From Thermoplasma sp. (GTDB taxonomy: Archaea > Thermoplasmatota > Thermoplasmata > Thermoplasmatales > Thermoplasmataceae), in assembly GCF_023256435.1 (NCBI RefSeq), contig NZ_JAGDXM010000041.1, positions 1 through 38,536 on the forward strand: a stretch of DNA of 38,536 nt, written 5' to 3'. Under the pieces are notes generated by a model. The model did no database searches and was not told the origin of the DNA. It saw only the letters and a program-made list of their open reading frames with translations. A program made the translations under genes and the position numbers. Positions 19,618 to 28,673 of this stretch are shown piece by piece (within the stretch, counting starts at the first letter, position 1; every line of letters begins with the position of its first letter).

Positions 19618-20007
19618 ATGAAAAATGATACATTGAACGATGTCATAAATTCGATAAAGAATGCTTCGAGGCTGGGAAAGAGAGAGATAATTGCTGAACC
19701 CGCAGCGAAGTTGATAGGCAAGGTACTCAAAGTTATGCAGGATTACAACTACATCAAGAGCTTCGAGGTCATAGATGAAAGCAGGGGCGGCAAATTCAGA
19801 ATTGTTCTGAACACAACTATAAATAACTGTGGCGTCATTAAGCCAAGGTTCCCTGTTAAGAACGAGAATCTTGAGAAGTATGAGGCCAGATACCTACCTG
19901 CCGAGGATTTCGGTATACTCATACTCACCACAACCAAAGGTGTGATGAGCAATATCGAGGCAAGAAAGCTTGGAATCGGGGGTAAACTTCTGGCCTACGT
20001 ATACTGA
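19618..20007 (+). CDS. rps8: Ribosomal protein uS8
   Basis: NDTLNDVINSIKNASRLGKREIIAEPAAKLIGKVLKVMQDYNYIKSFE. Confidence 0.97.
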   Translation: MKNDTLNDVINSIKNASRLGKREIIAEPAAKLIGKVLKVMQDYNYIKSFEVIDESRGGKFRIVLNTTINNCGVIKPRFPVKNENLEKYEARYLPAEDFGILILTTTKGVMSNIEARKLGIGGKLLAYVY

Positions 20008-20017
20008 GGTGTAAAAA

Positions 20018-20554
20018 ATGATAAACTGGAAGGAAGCTAGATCCATAGATATCCCAGAGGGCTTTACGGCAACTGTTTCTGGGACCAACATTACGATGTC
20101 TTATGGTGGTAAAACCATTTCGAAAGACTTTGCAAACAATTACGTCAGAATAGCAAAGGAAGGAAATGCCATAAAGATATATTCAAGCAAAGATAATTCA
20201 ATGGTAAGAGGAATAGTAGGAACATGGGCTTCTGAGATCAAAAACATGATAAAGGGGTTGAAGGATGGCTTCCAGTATGAGATGAAGATCGATTACAGCC
20301 ATTTCCCTATGAGAGTCTCCGTTAAAGGAAAGACAGTGGTCATAGAAAACTTCTTCGGAGAACGATCTCCGAGAACTGCTGAGATAGTCGGCGATACAAC
20401 GGTCACGGTCAAAGGAGATCGCGTTTACATTTCAGGAGTATCAAAGAAGGATGTTGGTGAGACAGCAGCAAATATAGAAAGGTCAACCATAATCAAGGGG
20501 TTTGACCCAAGGGTCTTTCAGGATGGTATATACCTCATTTCCAAGGGTGAATGA
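20018..20554 (+). CDS. rpl6: Ribosomal protein uL6
   Basis: [23 protein letters not shown]..; [31 protein letters not shown]. Confidence 0.97.
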   Translation: MINWKEARSIDIPEGFTATVSGTNITMSYGGKTISKDFANNYVRIAKEGNAIKIYSSKDNSMVRGIVGTWASEIKNMIKGLKDGFQYEMKIDYSHFPMRVSVKGKTVVIENFFGERSPRTAEIVGDTTVTVKGDRVYISGVSKKDVGETAANIERSTIIKGFDPRVFQDGIYLISKGE

Positions 20555-20555
20555 G

Positions 20556-20948
20556 ATGAACAGATCACTTGATGAGAATCAGCGTAGATTGCTAAAGATC
20601 AAGAATTTGATGGCCAGAAAGAGAGTCGAGTTCCACCGCCAAGAGTGGTTCAGGTACAAGAAACTCGGTGATGCATGGCGTAAACCTAGAGGAAAGCACT
20701 CAAAGTTGAGAGAGCATCTTGCAAGAAGGCCACCCGTAGTTGATGCTGGATTCAGATCTCCTGCTGCAGTCAGGGGCATGCATCCATCCGGATACCATGA
20801 AGTCCTGGTGCACAATGTTAAAGAACTGGAGGCCATAGACCCGAAATATCAAGCAGTCAGGATAGCGTCAAGCGTTGGTTCCCGTAAGAGGCAGGAAATA
20901 ATGAAAAGGTCTGAAGAGCTCAACCTTAAGGTGCTCAACGGAAGGTGA
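20556..20948 (+). CDS. rpl32e: Ribosomal protein eL32
   Basis: [40 protein letters not shown]; true start ATG 20556 just after the L6 stop. Confidence 0.95.
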   Translation: MNRSLDENQRRLLKIKNLMARKRVEFHRQEWFRYKKLGDAWRKPRGKHSKLREHLARRPPVVDAGFRSPAAVRGMHPSGYHEVLVHNVKELEAIDPKYQAVRIASSVGSRKRQEIMKRSEELNLKVLNGR

Positions 20949-20953
20949 AATTC

Positions 20954-21403
20954 ATGAGATCAGACAGTGTGAAGAGAATTGTGGCTGATATGAAAGGTGT
21001 CGGTGTTTCTAGGGTGTACATCGATACAAATAAGGTTGACAGAGTGATGGAGGCTGCCACAAGGCAGGATATAATGGCCCTGATGAAGCAGGATGTTATA
21101 AGGATCAAGCAGAAGAAAGGAATATCCAATGGAAGACTGAAGAAGAGAATAAAGCAGCTATCCAAGGACAGGAGAAGAGGGCCAGGTTCCATCAGGGGAA
21201 CAAGGTACGCAAGATATCCACGCAAGGAGCGTTGGATAGACACAATAAGGGCCCTCAGGGATGAACTCAGGACCCTCAAGAGTGATGGAAAGATAACAAA
21301 GGAAACCTACAGGAGGTATTACAGATTCATAAAGAGCGGATCCATAAGATCCAGATCTCAGCTTCTGTCCCATCTCAAAAGTGCAGGTTTGGTTGGTGAG
21401 TGA
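20954..21403 (+). CDS. rpl19e: Ribosomal protein eL19 (ORF extends to GTG 20945)
   Basis: GVSRVYIDTNKVDRVMEAATRQDIMALMKQDVI..RRRGPGSIRGTRYARYPRKERW. Confidence 0.93.
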   Translation: MRSDSVKRIVADMKGVGVSRVYIDTNKVDRVMEAATRQDIMALMKQDVIRIKQKKGISNGRLKKRIKQLSKDRRRGPGSIRGTRYARYPRKERWIDTIRALRDELRTLKSDGKITKETYRRYYRFIKSGSIRSRSQLLSHLKSAGLVGE

Positions 21404-21408
21404 TATCC

Positions 21409-21891
21409 ATGGTGTTCAAGAGAAAAGAGGCTGGAATTACAGATTATTCGAAGAGACTCAAGTTACTAAAATCAAGGGAAAGGAGGTTCATAGTCCGAAT
21501 AACTGGAAAGGGTGTCATAGCACAGCTTGCTGAATATTCTGACGTTGGAGACAGAATACTTTTCACAGTCACAGACAAATCGTTGGCCAAGTACGGTGTC
21601 GATCTCAGAGGGAACAATATTCAGGTATGCTACTTGGTCGGTTACATAGCTGGTATTGAAGCCGAGAAGAACGGTGTTGAGACAGCTGTGCTGGACACCG
21701 GCAGAAGAAAATTCAGAAAAGGTGGAAGGATCTCTGCCTGTCTGAAAGGCTTCATAGACGCGGGTGTAGAGGTTCCGCATGGAGATGACGTTTTTCCAGA
21801 CAAGAAGAGGATCGATGGAAAGCACCTCAAGTCTCCGGTGAAGATATCAGAAGTTGTTAAAAACTTCAAGAAAATGGAGGAAAAAGCATGA
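21409..21891 (+). CDS. rpl18: Ribosomal protein uL18 (ORF extends to 21400)
   Basis: FKRKEAGITDYSKRLKLLKSRERRFIVRITGKGVIAQLAEY. Confidence 0.94.
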   Translation: MVFKRKEAGITDYSKRLKLLKSRERRFIVRITGKGVIAQLAEYSDVGDRILFTVTDKSLAKYGVDLRGNNIQVCYLVGYIAGIEAEKNGVETAVLDTGRRKFRKGGRISACLKGFIDAGVEVPHGDDVFPDKKRIDGKHLKSPVKISEVVKNFKKMEEKA

Positions 21892-22553
21892 GTGATGAAT
21901 GGATTCCTAAGACACAGCTGGGTAAGCTTGTGGCATCGGGCCAGATAAAGACCATGGGGGAAGCCCTCAGGAGCAAGCTTCCGCTGAAGGAGTACGAGAT
22001 AGTCGACTATCTGCTCCCTAACCTTAAGGATGAGGTTATAGATATCAAAAGGGCGCAGAGGATGACCGACTCTGGAAGAAGAATGACCTATTCAATAACC
22101 GTTGTCGTGGGCAACGGAGACGGGTACGTTGGTCTCGGCATAGGAAGGTCAAAGGAGGCTGCTCCGGCAATCAGAAAGGCGCTGATCAATGCAAAGCTCA
22201 ATATAATGGAGATAAGGAGAGGTTGTGGTTCCTGGGAATGCGGATGTGGTAGAGCGCACACACTGCCATTTCTGGTTCAGGGCAAATCAGGATCCGTCAG
22301 GATAACGTTGAAACCTGCTCCAAGAGGCGTCGGTCTTGCGGTTGGCGATGTTGCAAGAACCATACTCAGCATCGCAGGCATAGAAGATGCATGGGGGTTC
22401 GCCTCCGGTCACACCAAGACAACGGTGAATTATGCTTTAGCGGTCTACAACGCGCTAAAGGAAACGTCAAAGGTCAGAATCAATCCTGGCATTGTGTTGT
22501 CTACACCTATATATTCGGGGAGTGTTATAAATGTTAGCGGCCATAAGGATTAG
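21888..22553 (+). CDS. rps5: Ribosomal protein uS5
   Basis: VVVGNGDGYVGLGIGRSKEAAPAIRKALINAKLNI; RGCGSWECGCGRAHTLPF. Confidence 0.97.
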   Translation: MSDEWIPKTQLGKLVASGQIKTMGEALRSKLPLKEYEIVDYLLPNLKDEVIDIKRAQRMTDSGRRMTYSITVVVGNGDGYVGLGIGRSKEAAPAIRKALINAKLNIMEIRRGCGSWECGCGRAHTLPFLVQGKSGSVRITLKPAPRGVGLAVGDVARTILSIAGIEDAWGFASGHTKTTVNYALAVYNALKETSKVRINPGIVLSTPIYSGSVINVSGHKD

Positions 22554-23028
22554 AGGCAGGACTGGAATAAAGCAGGATATTGCTGATACTGCACATCTGA
22601 TGCGGCTTAACCGGATAAATCACCTTGTCCTGCTGAATGAGGATGAGGTGGTCAAGGGTATGCTTCAGAAGGTCAAAGATTACGTTACATGGGGCGAGAT
22701 AGACGTTGATACGCTTGAGATTCTGCTGAAGAACAGACTCCTCTTCAAAGGACGCAGGCATCTCACGGAAGAGGAACTTAAAGAGAAGACTGGATTTGCA
22801 TCCTACAGGGATCTGGCACAGGCACTCATAGATGGGAAGGTAAAGCCATCCGATATAGCGGATGCCGTCCCTGTCATCAGATTGAATCCACCAAAGGGCG
22901 GGTATGAAGCCATAAGGAAGTCTTATAGGAGTGGTGGATCTTCTGGATACAGAGGATCCGATATCAACAGGTTGATCAGAAAGATGATCGTATCAGGGGT
23001 GGATCTGAATGGTAAGAGAGAGAACTAA
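22531..23028 (+). CDS. rpl30: Ribosomal protein uL30
   Basis: IRIRGRTGIKQDIADTAHLMRLNRINHLVLL; 23-nt overlap with S5. Confidence 0.95.
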   Translation: MLAAIRIRGRTGIKQDIADTAHLMRLNRINHLVLLNEDEVVKGMLQKVKDYVTWGEIDVDTLEILLKNRLLFKGRRHLTEEELKEKTGFASYRDLAQALIDGKVKPSDIADAVPVIRLNPPKGGYEAIRKSYRSGGSSGYRGSDINRLIRKMIVSGVDLNGKREN

Positions 23029-23443
23029 GAAACTCCGCGGCGGCCATTACGGACGCGGATTCAAGGCAGGCCGTGGAAAGGGAAAGAAGGGAGGAAACGG
23101 CAACGCAGGTATGGGAAAGCATAAATGGATATGGATGGTGAAATACGATCCACTTCACTTCGGAGGGAAGGGTTTCACAAGCCATCACATATCTCAGGTC
23201 GAGGTACCAATCAACCTTGGTGACATAGAATACATGTACGAAAGTCTCAAGAGAGACGGCTTCGTCAGGGAAGAAAATGGCGAGGTGATAGTTGATCTCA
23301 AGTCCGCAGGTTACGATAAACTGCTTGGTAACGGCAATTTCACAGTTAAGTCAACGATCATCATTGACAAGGCAACCGAAAAAGCAATAAGTAAGCTTTC
23401 AGCTATAGGTTCGAAGATCGAAAATGACGGAAGCTCAGCGTAA
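23009..23443 (+). CDS. rpl15: Ribosomal protein uL15
   Basis: RERTKKLRGGHYGRGFKAGRGKGKKGGNGNAGMGKHKW. Confidence 0.95.
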   Translation: MVRERTKKLRGGHYGRGFKAGRGKGKKGGNGNAGMGKHKWIWMVKYDPLHFGGKGFTSHHISQVEVPINLGDIEYMYESLKRDGFVREENGEVIVDLKSAGYDKLLGNGNFTVKSTIIIDKATEKAISKLSAIGSKIENDGSSA

Positions 23444-25184
23444 TAACTCAGTTGTTTTCCCCCTCATAGTCGTATATGCGATCATAATGGTCGCATTCTG
23501 GTACTTCGGTCATCTGGGATACATCAAGCTTGCAATAGCGGGAGTTATAATAGCACCGCTCTTTTATATAACGTATCTGGTTGCAAGCTATACCGGCCCA
23601 AAGAAGAGCAAATTATATGGGCTGGAAGACCTTACCGCGAAGCTACCTGCGGTCAAGAAGGCTAAGGGCCATGTAGAGTTCAAATATAAGATGGCATGGA
23701 CAGCGCTCATAGTTGTGCTATACTTTGCGTTGAGCAATATATACATATACGGTTTGAATACAGCGCAGACAATAGATGTTTTTGCATCATTCAGGGAGAT
23801 ATTCGCCGGAGCTTCTGGCTCTCTTATGGATCTAGGTATTGGCCCAATAGTTACCGCAAGCATAGTGATGCAGCTCTTCGTGGGAGCTAAGATATTCAAT
23901 CTTGATCTTCAGAACGCTGAGGATAAGGCCATATATCAGGGTGTACAGAAGCTCCTCGTAATAATAATGATCTTCGTGGAGGCTATCCCGCAGGCATTTG
24001 GTTATCTGGTTCCGGATACAAAGGTAGTGAACTCAATAAACGCCGTGTTTCCGGGATATGGTGAGTTTCTGGCACAGACCATAATCATACTTCAGCTCTT
24101 CTTCGGTTCATACCTTGTCTTCCTCATGGACGAGGTCGTTTCCAAATACGGGATAGGATCTGGTATATCGCTCTTCATAGCGGCTGATGTTTCAGAGCAG
24201 CTATTCATCGGCGCGTTCAACTGGCAGGCACTTAACAACGCTCTTACATACTCTCTCACCAATCCACCAGCCGGTGCTTTTCCAAAGATGTTCTACATAA
24301 TAATGCATTCATCCTCATCTTATCTTCTCACAAACGGCGTAGTGCAGATCCTGTTCTCACCTCCGAACCCAATGATAGCTGTTCTGGGCACGCTGCTGAT
24401 ATTCTTCCTAGTGGCCTATTTCCAGAGCAGCAAGATCGAACTTCCGATATCGCATGAGAGGGTCAGGGGAGCAAGAGGAAGATACCCACTTCAGCTTCTC
24501 TATGCGTCGAATATACCGGTGATACTTGCTACAGCACTCCTGGCCAACGTATCAATGTGGACCCTGCTGTTCTGGAGCAGTCCAGTACTGAGCAAAGTGC
24601 CTATACTTGGTCACAATCCTCTGCTCGGTTCCTATCCGACAACTGCGCAGGCCACTGCGCTGAATATATCGGCAACAACCCCAACGGGTGGGCTTGCATA
24701 CTATCTCTTCTCGCCTAACGGCCTCTCCGACTGGCTGTTTCCAATTCTTCAGCCATCGGGATATCAGAATATCCTGCTTGGGCACACCCCTCTGCAGGAG
24801 GCAATACACATAATAGTGTTCACGGCCTTCATGGTTGGCTTCAGCGTATTGTTTGCCATATTCTGGATTGAAACCACCAATATGGGTGCCTCTGCGGTAG
24901 CGAAGCAGATACAGGCCAGCGGTATGCAGATACCTGGGTTCAGAAGGGATCCAAGGGTTATGGAACGCGTCCTCAAGAAATACATACCAGCTATAACCAT
25001 ATTTAGTGGTGCGGTGGTTGGCCTGCTGGCAGCTGGAGCTAACTTGATAGGTACTGTGGGCGACACGAGCGGTACTGGCCTGCTTCTGGCAGTTGGTATA
25101 ATCATACAGTTCTATGAGGCTATGGGCAGGGAGCAGCTCATGGAGATGCATCCTGTGATAAGGCAGTTCTTCGTTGGTGGTTAA
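23424..25184 (+). CDS. secY: Protein translocase subunit SecY, 586 aa with extra N-terminal hydrophobic region
   Basis: KLPAVKKAKGHVEFKYKMAWTALIVVLYFALSNIYIYGL; MDLGIGPIVTASIVMQL; GIGSGISLFIAADV. Confidence 0.96.
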   Translation: MTEAQRNNSVVFPLIVVYAIIMVAFWYFGHLGYIKLAIAGVIIAPLFYITYLVASYTGPKKSKLYGLEDLTAKLPAVKKAKGHVEFKYKMAWTALIVVLYFALSNIYIYGLNTAQTIDVFASFREIFAGASGSLMDLGIGPIVTASIVMQLFVGAKIFNLDLQNAEDKAIYQGVQKLLVIIMIFVEAIPQAFGYLVPDTKVVNSINAVFPGYGEFLAQTIIILQLFFGSYLVFLMDEVVSKYGIGSGISLFIAADVSEQLFIGAFNWQALNNALTYSLTNPPAGAFPKMFYIIMHSSSSYLLTNGVVQILFSPPNPMIAVLGTLLIFFLVAYFQSSKIELPISHERVRGARGRYPLQLLYASNIPVILATALLANVSMWTLLFWSSPVLSKVPILGHNPLLGSYPTTAQATALNISATTPTGGLAYYLFSPNGLSDWLFPILQPSGYQNILLGHTPLQEAIHIIVFTAFMVGFSVLFAIFWIETTNMGASAVAKQIQASGMQIPGFRRDPRVMERVLKKYIPAITIFSGAVVGLLAAGANLIGTVGDTSGTGLLLAVGIIIQFYEAMGREQLMEMHPVIRQFFVGG

Positions 25185-25736
25185 ATGCGATCTGTAATTA
25201 CTGGTGTGGCAGGGGTTGGCAAGACCACTGTACTGGACATAGTGAGCAAGCAAACCGGGATAAGGATAGTGAACTACGGCACCCTCATGTTTGAGCTGGC
25301 AAAAAAGAGAGGCCTGGTCGAGAACAGGGATCAGATGCGCAAGCTATCGAGGGAAATCCAGATAGACCTGCAAAAGAATGCAGGTACTGAGATAGGGAAG
25401 ATGGACAATGTAATAGTTGACACACATATGTCCATCAAAACGCCATTCGGATATCTACCAGGATTACCAGAATGGGTGCTTAGAGAGATAAATGCATCAG
25501 TGTACATCATAATTGAGGCACCTCCAGATCTGATCCTGAAGAGAAGACAGAACGATCCAACGAGATCTAGGGACGAAGACTCTCTGGAGAGCATAAGGGA
25601 GCATCAGGAGATCAACAGGGCATTTGCTGCAGCATACTCTATATTCAGTGGGGCTACCGTAAAGATAATCACTAACGAAGAAGGAAAACCAGATAAAGCA
25701 GCTCAGGATATAATAAAGGTGATAGCAGTTGACTGA
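25185..25736 (+). CDS. adkA: Archaeal adenylate kinase
   Basis: SVITGVAGVGKTTVLDIVSKQTGIRIVNYGTLMFELAKKRGLV. Confidence 0.95.
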   Translation: MRSVITGVAGVGKTTVLDIVSKQTGIRIVNYGTLMFELAKKRGLVENRDQMRKLSREIQIDLQKNAGTEIGKMDNVIVDTHMSIKTPFGYLPGLPEWVLREINASVYIIIEAPPDLILKRRQNDPTRSRDEDSLESIREHQEINRAFAAAYSIFSGATVKIITNEEGKPDKAAQDIIKVIAVD

Positions 25737-26418
25737 ACAGTATCCAAAGGAACAGCAGGAAGCGATGAAGAAGATGATGACCTTCCAGATGATTTACATG
25801 GTCGTCATGCTCGGCTCGCTGTTCCTGGTGATCACGCCTTCATCCAGGGATGCTGTTGGAAGGTTGCTCAATTTTGCACTCATTCCCTCAATCGGCTTCG
25901 GTTACAGGTATCCAGTTCTCACGATCATACTCACCGGCGTGATAATAGGTATAATTCTCTCCATACCCAGGTATTTCTTCACGGACTGGGTCAAGATGGG
26001 CAAGATGCAGAACACGATGAAGGCCTTCAACGATGCCATAAGGGAGGCTTACAGAGAGCGTGATATGAAGAAGATAAACAAGCTGAACAGCATGAGGATG
26101 CAGATGTCCATGGACCAGTATCAGCTCTCAATGAACACCATGAAGCCCCTCATGGTCATCAGCGTTGTGACGATCCTGTTCTATGCCTGGCTATTCGTTT
26201 TCGTAGGAAACCTTCCCTATAATTACGTTGCCTTTCCCTGGGACTTCAACATAAACATAACTACAGCGCATTTCTGGATAATGCCATACTGGATATTCAT
26301 GTATTTCCTGACCGAGCTTGTCGTTTCATACTTTGTGACCATGGTCATGAAGTATGTGGACTTCAGCTTCAAGCTCAGAAAGTTAAGCAGAATGGCTCCA
26401 TCAAAAACGGCAGATTGA
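25729..26418 (+). CDS. EMC3/TMCO1 (DUF106) YidC-like membrane protein
   Basis: Conserved position after adkA; ~230 aa membrane protein with coiled coil MKAFNDAIREAYRERDMKKINKLNSMRMQM. Confidence 0.85.
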   Translation: MTEQYPKEQQEAMKKMMTFQMIYMVVMLGSLFLVITPSSRDAVGRLLNFALIPSIGFGYRYPVLTIILTGVIIGIILSIPRYFFTDWVKMGKMQNTMKAFNDAIREAYRERDMKKINKLNSMRMQMSMDQYQLSMNTMKPLMVISVVTILFYAWLFVFVGNLPYNYVAFPWDFNINITTAHFWIMPYWIFMYFLTELVVSYFVTMVMKYVDFSFKLRKLSRMAPSKTAD

Positions 26419-26421
26419 TCA

Positions 26422-26994
26422 GTGACGCAGATGAGGATAACAATTGCCGGAAAGATAGGCAGCGGAAAATCAACTGTGAGCAAGGAACTCTCAAAGATAA
26501 CCGGTTATACTGTATACTCATCTGGAACATTTTTCAGAGAAACTGCAAGGAAGATGGGCATGAGCATAGAGGACTTCAATATTTATTCAGAAACGCATCC
26601 TGAGGCCGATTACTATACTGATGAGACTCAGAAGGCCTTCATGATGCAGAACGATAACATAATTGTGGAAGGGCGTCTTGCAGGCTGGATATCATATATG
26701 AACGGTATAACAGCGTTCAGGGTATTTCTCTATGCAACCTATTACACAAGGCTTGTACGCTTTGCTGGAAGAGAAAATATAGACATAGACAGCGCCAGAA
26801 GCCTCATGGATAAGCGGGAAAGATCTGAGAAAGAGAGATACAAGAAGCTATACGGTATAGACATAGACGATCTATCGATATACGATATAGTGGTGAACAC
26901 CGAATTTATGAAGCCTGATGAAATAGCGGTTCATATAGCAAATAGGATAGATGAGATGTCAAGAAAGGAGATATTTACTCCAAGGTTAAGCTGA
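26422..26994 (+). CDS. cmk: Cytidylate kinase, archaeal type (start 26422 GTG or 26431 ATG)
   Basis: ITIAGKIGSGKSTVSKELSKITGYTVYSSGTFFRETARKMGMS..IIVEGRLAGW. Confidence 0.92.
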   Translation: MTQMRITIAGKIGSGKSTVSKELSKITGYTVYSSGTFFRETARKMGMSIEDFNIYSETHPEADYYTDETQKAFMMQNDNIIVEGRLAGWISYMNGITAFRVFLYATYYTRLVRFAGRENIDIDSARSLMDKRERSEKERYKKLYGIDIDDLSIYDIVVNTEFMKPDEIAVHIANRIDEMSRKEIFTPRLS

Positions 26995-27035
26995 TCATCA
27001 TCCTAACTTAAATACATAGGTAAGATAAGCAGGCG

Positions 27036-28139
27036 ATGTCTTTGGATTTTTCTAGGATCAATGGTTTCATAGTTATCGATAAGCCGCAGGGCCCAACTAG
27101 TCATCAGGTTGATTACTGGGTTAGGGATCTGATGGGAATAGAGAAGGTTGCTCATATAGGAACGCTGGATCCAAATGTCACCGGAGTATTAACCATGGCC
27201 ATAGGAAAAGCAGTACGGCTTGTGGATGTGGTGCATGAAAGCCCAAAGGAGTATGTGGGCGTGATGCGTTTCTATGAGGACATAACCGAAGATGAGGTAA
27301 AATCCTATTTCAGAAAATTTACTGGTAAGATATACCAGCTTCCACCCGTCAGAAGCGCAGTTGCGAGAAATCTGAGGGTGAAGACGATATACTCCCTTGA
27401 TCTGCTGGAAAAGAAGGATAAGATAGTACTCTTTCATGTCAAATGCGAGTCTGGAACCTATATACGTACTCTGTGCACCGACATAGGGTATGTTTCAGGC
27501 AAAGGAGGACAGATGGTCGATCTGCGCAGAATATCCACAGGGCCCTTTACAGAGGACAACTGCATAACTCTGCAGGATCTATCGGCCATGGTCGATCTCG
27601 CCAGGAACGGCGATGACGTGGCTCTACGCGATCATATTCTGGATATGACCTATGCCTTCAGGGATCATCCCAAGATAGTGGTAAAGAGGAGCGCGATGAA
27701 GAATATAGCACATGGTTCAGATCTATATGCTGGAGGCATAAAGATAATCAATGGAAAATTCAGGAAGGGAGATCGTGTGGCTGTCATCTCCGAGGACAAT
27801 GAACTGGTTGGAACCGGCATAGCGATGTGTAGCTCTGACAACATCTTTATGAAAGTAGTGGATTTCGATCATATATTCCTGGAGGCTGACGATGGAAAGA
27901 ATAATGTGGTACGGCAGCGGGAAGAGGCTGTTCAAAGATCTGGATCAGGATTACATAAGGATATTCAAAGAACTGAGAGAGGGAAAAATACCAGAACTGA
28001 ACGGGACAGGGGAGAAGCCAGATCTGAGAAGGCTGCTGATAGAGTATGGAAAGGAAAGGATAAGGGAAGAGTTCACCCCAGACCAGGCACTGATAAAGGT
28101 AGCTTCTATAAGAAACGCTCTGGACGAGATAATAAATAA
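27036..28139 (+). CDS. cbf5: tRNA/rRNA pseudouridine synthase Cbf5 (H/ACA RNP) with long charged tail
   Basis: VAHIGTLDPNVTGVL, GTYIRTLCTDIG, C-terminal PUA domain, then ~80 aa R/K/E-rich tail. Confidence 0.94.
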   Translation: MSLDFSRINGFIVIDKPQGPTSHQVDYWVRDLMGIEKVAHIGTLDPNVTGVLTMAIGKAVRLVDVVHESPKEYVGVMRFYEDITEDEVKSYFRKFTGKIYQLPPVRSAVARNLRVKTIYSLDLLEKKDKIVLFHVKCESGTYIRTLCTDIGYVSGKGGQMVDLRRISTGPFTEDNCITLQDLSAMVDLARNGDDVALRDHILDMTYAFRDHPKIVVKRSAMKNIAHGSDLYAGGIKIINGKFRKGDRVAVISEDNELVGTGIAMCSSDNIFMKVVDFDHIFLEADDGKNNVVRQREEAVQRSGSGLHKDIQRTERGKNTRTERDRGEARSEKAADRVWKGKDKGRVHPRPGTDKGSFYKKRSGRDNK

Positions 28140-28671
28140 ATATTATGAGAAGTGCCTTCCATTCTCCATACCATACCGGATAAACACATCGGGAGATCCC
28201 TGCCAATTCTTCAGGAACGGATCATCGATCGATGATATATCCACCATATTCAGGAAGGGATCGGATCTCTGCGATTTCAGATCCCAGATCGATGACAGCA
28301 TCAGGTTGAGAATAAGGGAGATTATGCCTAATACGACGGATCTTGTGGGCCCCAAGTTGGCTATGGATCTTCTTGAGAGATCACGCGGTCTGAAGCGTCT
28401 TGCCTTCATGCCGAGCAGTTCAATACAGATGCTTGGAGCAGAGAAAGCACTGTTTCAGGCCCTCGGCCATGGAAGGAAGAATCCAAAGTATGGGGTTATA
28501 TTCAAATTTCCAGGTCTGTCGGCCATAAACCCAAAGGCGAGGGGGAGAATAGCAAGGATCATAGCCAATAAGGTTGCTATAGCTGCCAGATCGGATCTGC
28601 TTGGAACACGGATAGACACAAAATCGATACGCGAGAAGATCGAGGATGAGATAAAAAAGGCGAAGAAATGA
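27892..28671 (+). CDS. Nop5/Nop56/58-like C/D box RNP scaffold protein, short form
   Basis: NOP domain LVGPKLAMDLLERSRGLKRLAFMPSSSIQMLGAEKALFQALGHGRKNPKYGVIFKFPGL..; GGAGG Shine-Dalgarno 6 nt before ATG 27892. Confidence 0.9.
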   Translation: MERIMWYGSGKRLFKDLDQDYIRIFKELREGKIPELNGTGEKPDLRRLLIEYGKERIREEFTPDQALIKVASIRNALDEIINKYYEKCLPFSIPYRINTSGDPCQFFRNGSSIDDISTIFRKGSDLCDFRSQIDDSIRLRIREIMPNTTDLVGPKLAMDLLERSRGLKRLAFMPSSSIQMLGAEKALFQALGHGRKNPKYGVIFKFPGLSAINPKARGRIARIIANKVAIAARSDLLGTRIDTKSIREKIEDEIKKAKK

Positions 28672-28673
28672 AT

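Noticed and set aside
24552-25253. 233-aa minus-strand ORF opposite secY
   Set aside because: Shadow ORF of secY with no recognisable domain and odd His/Tyr-rich composition
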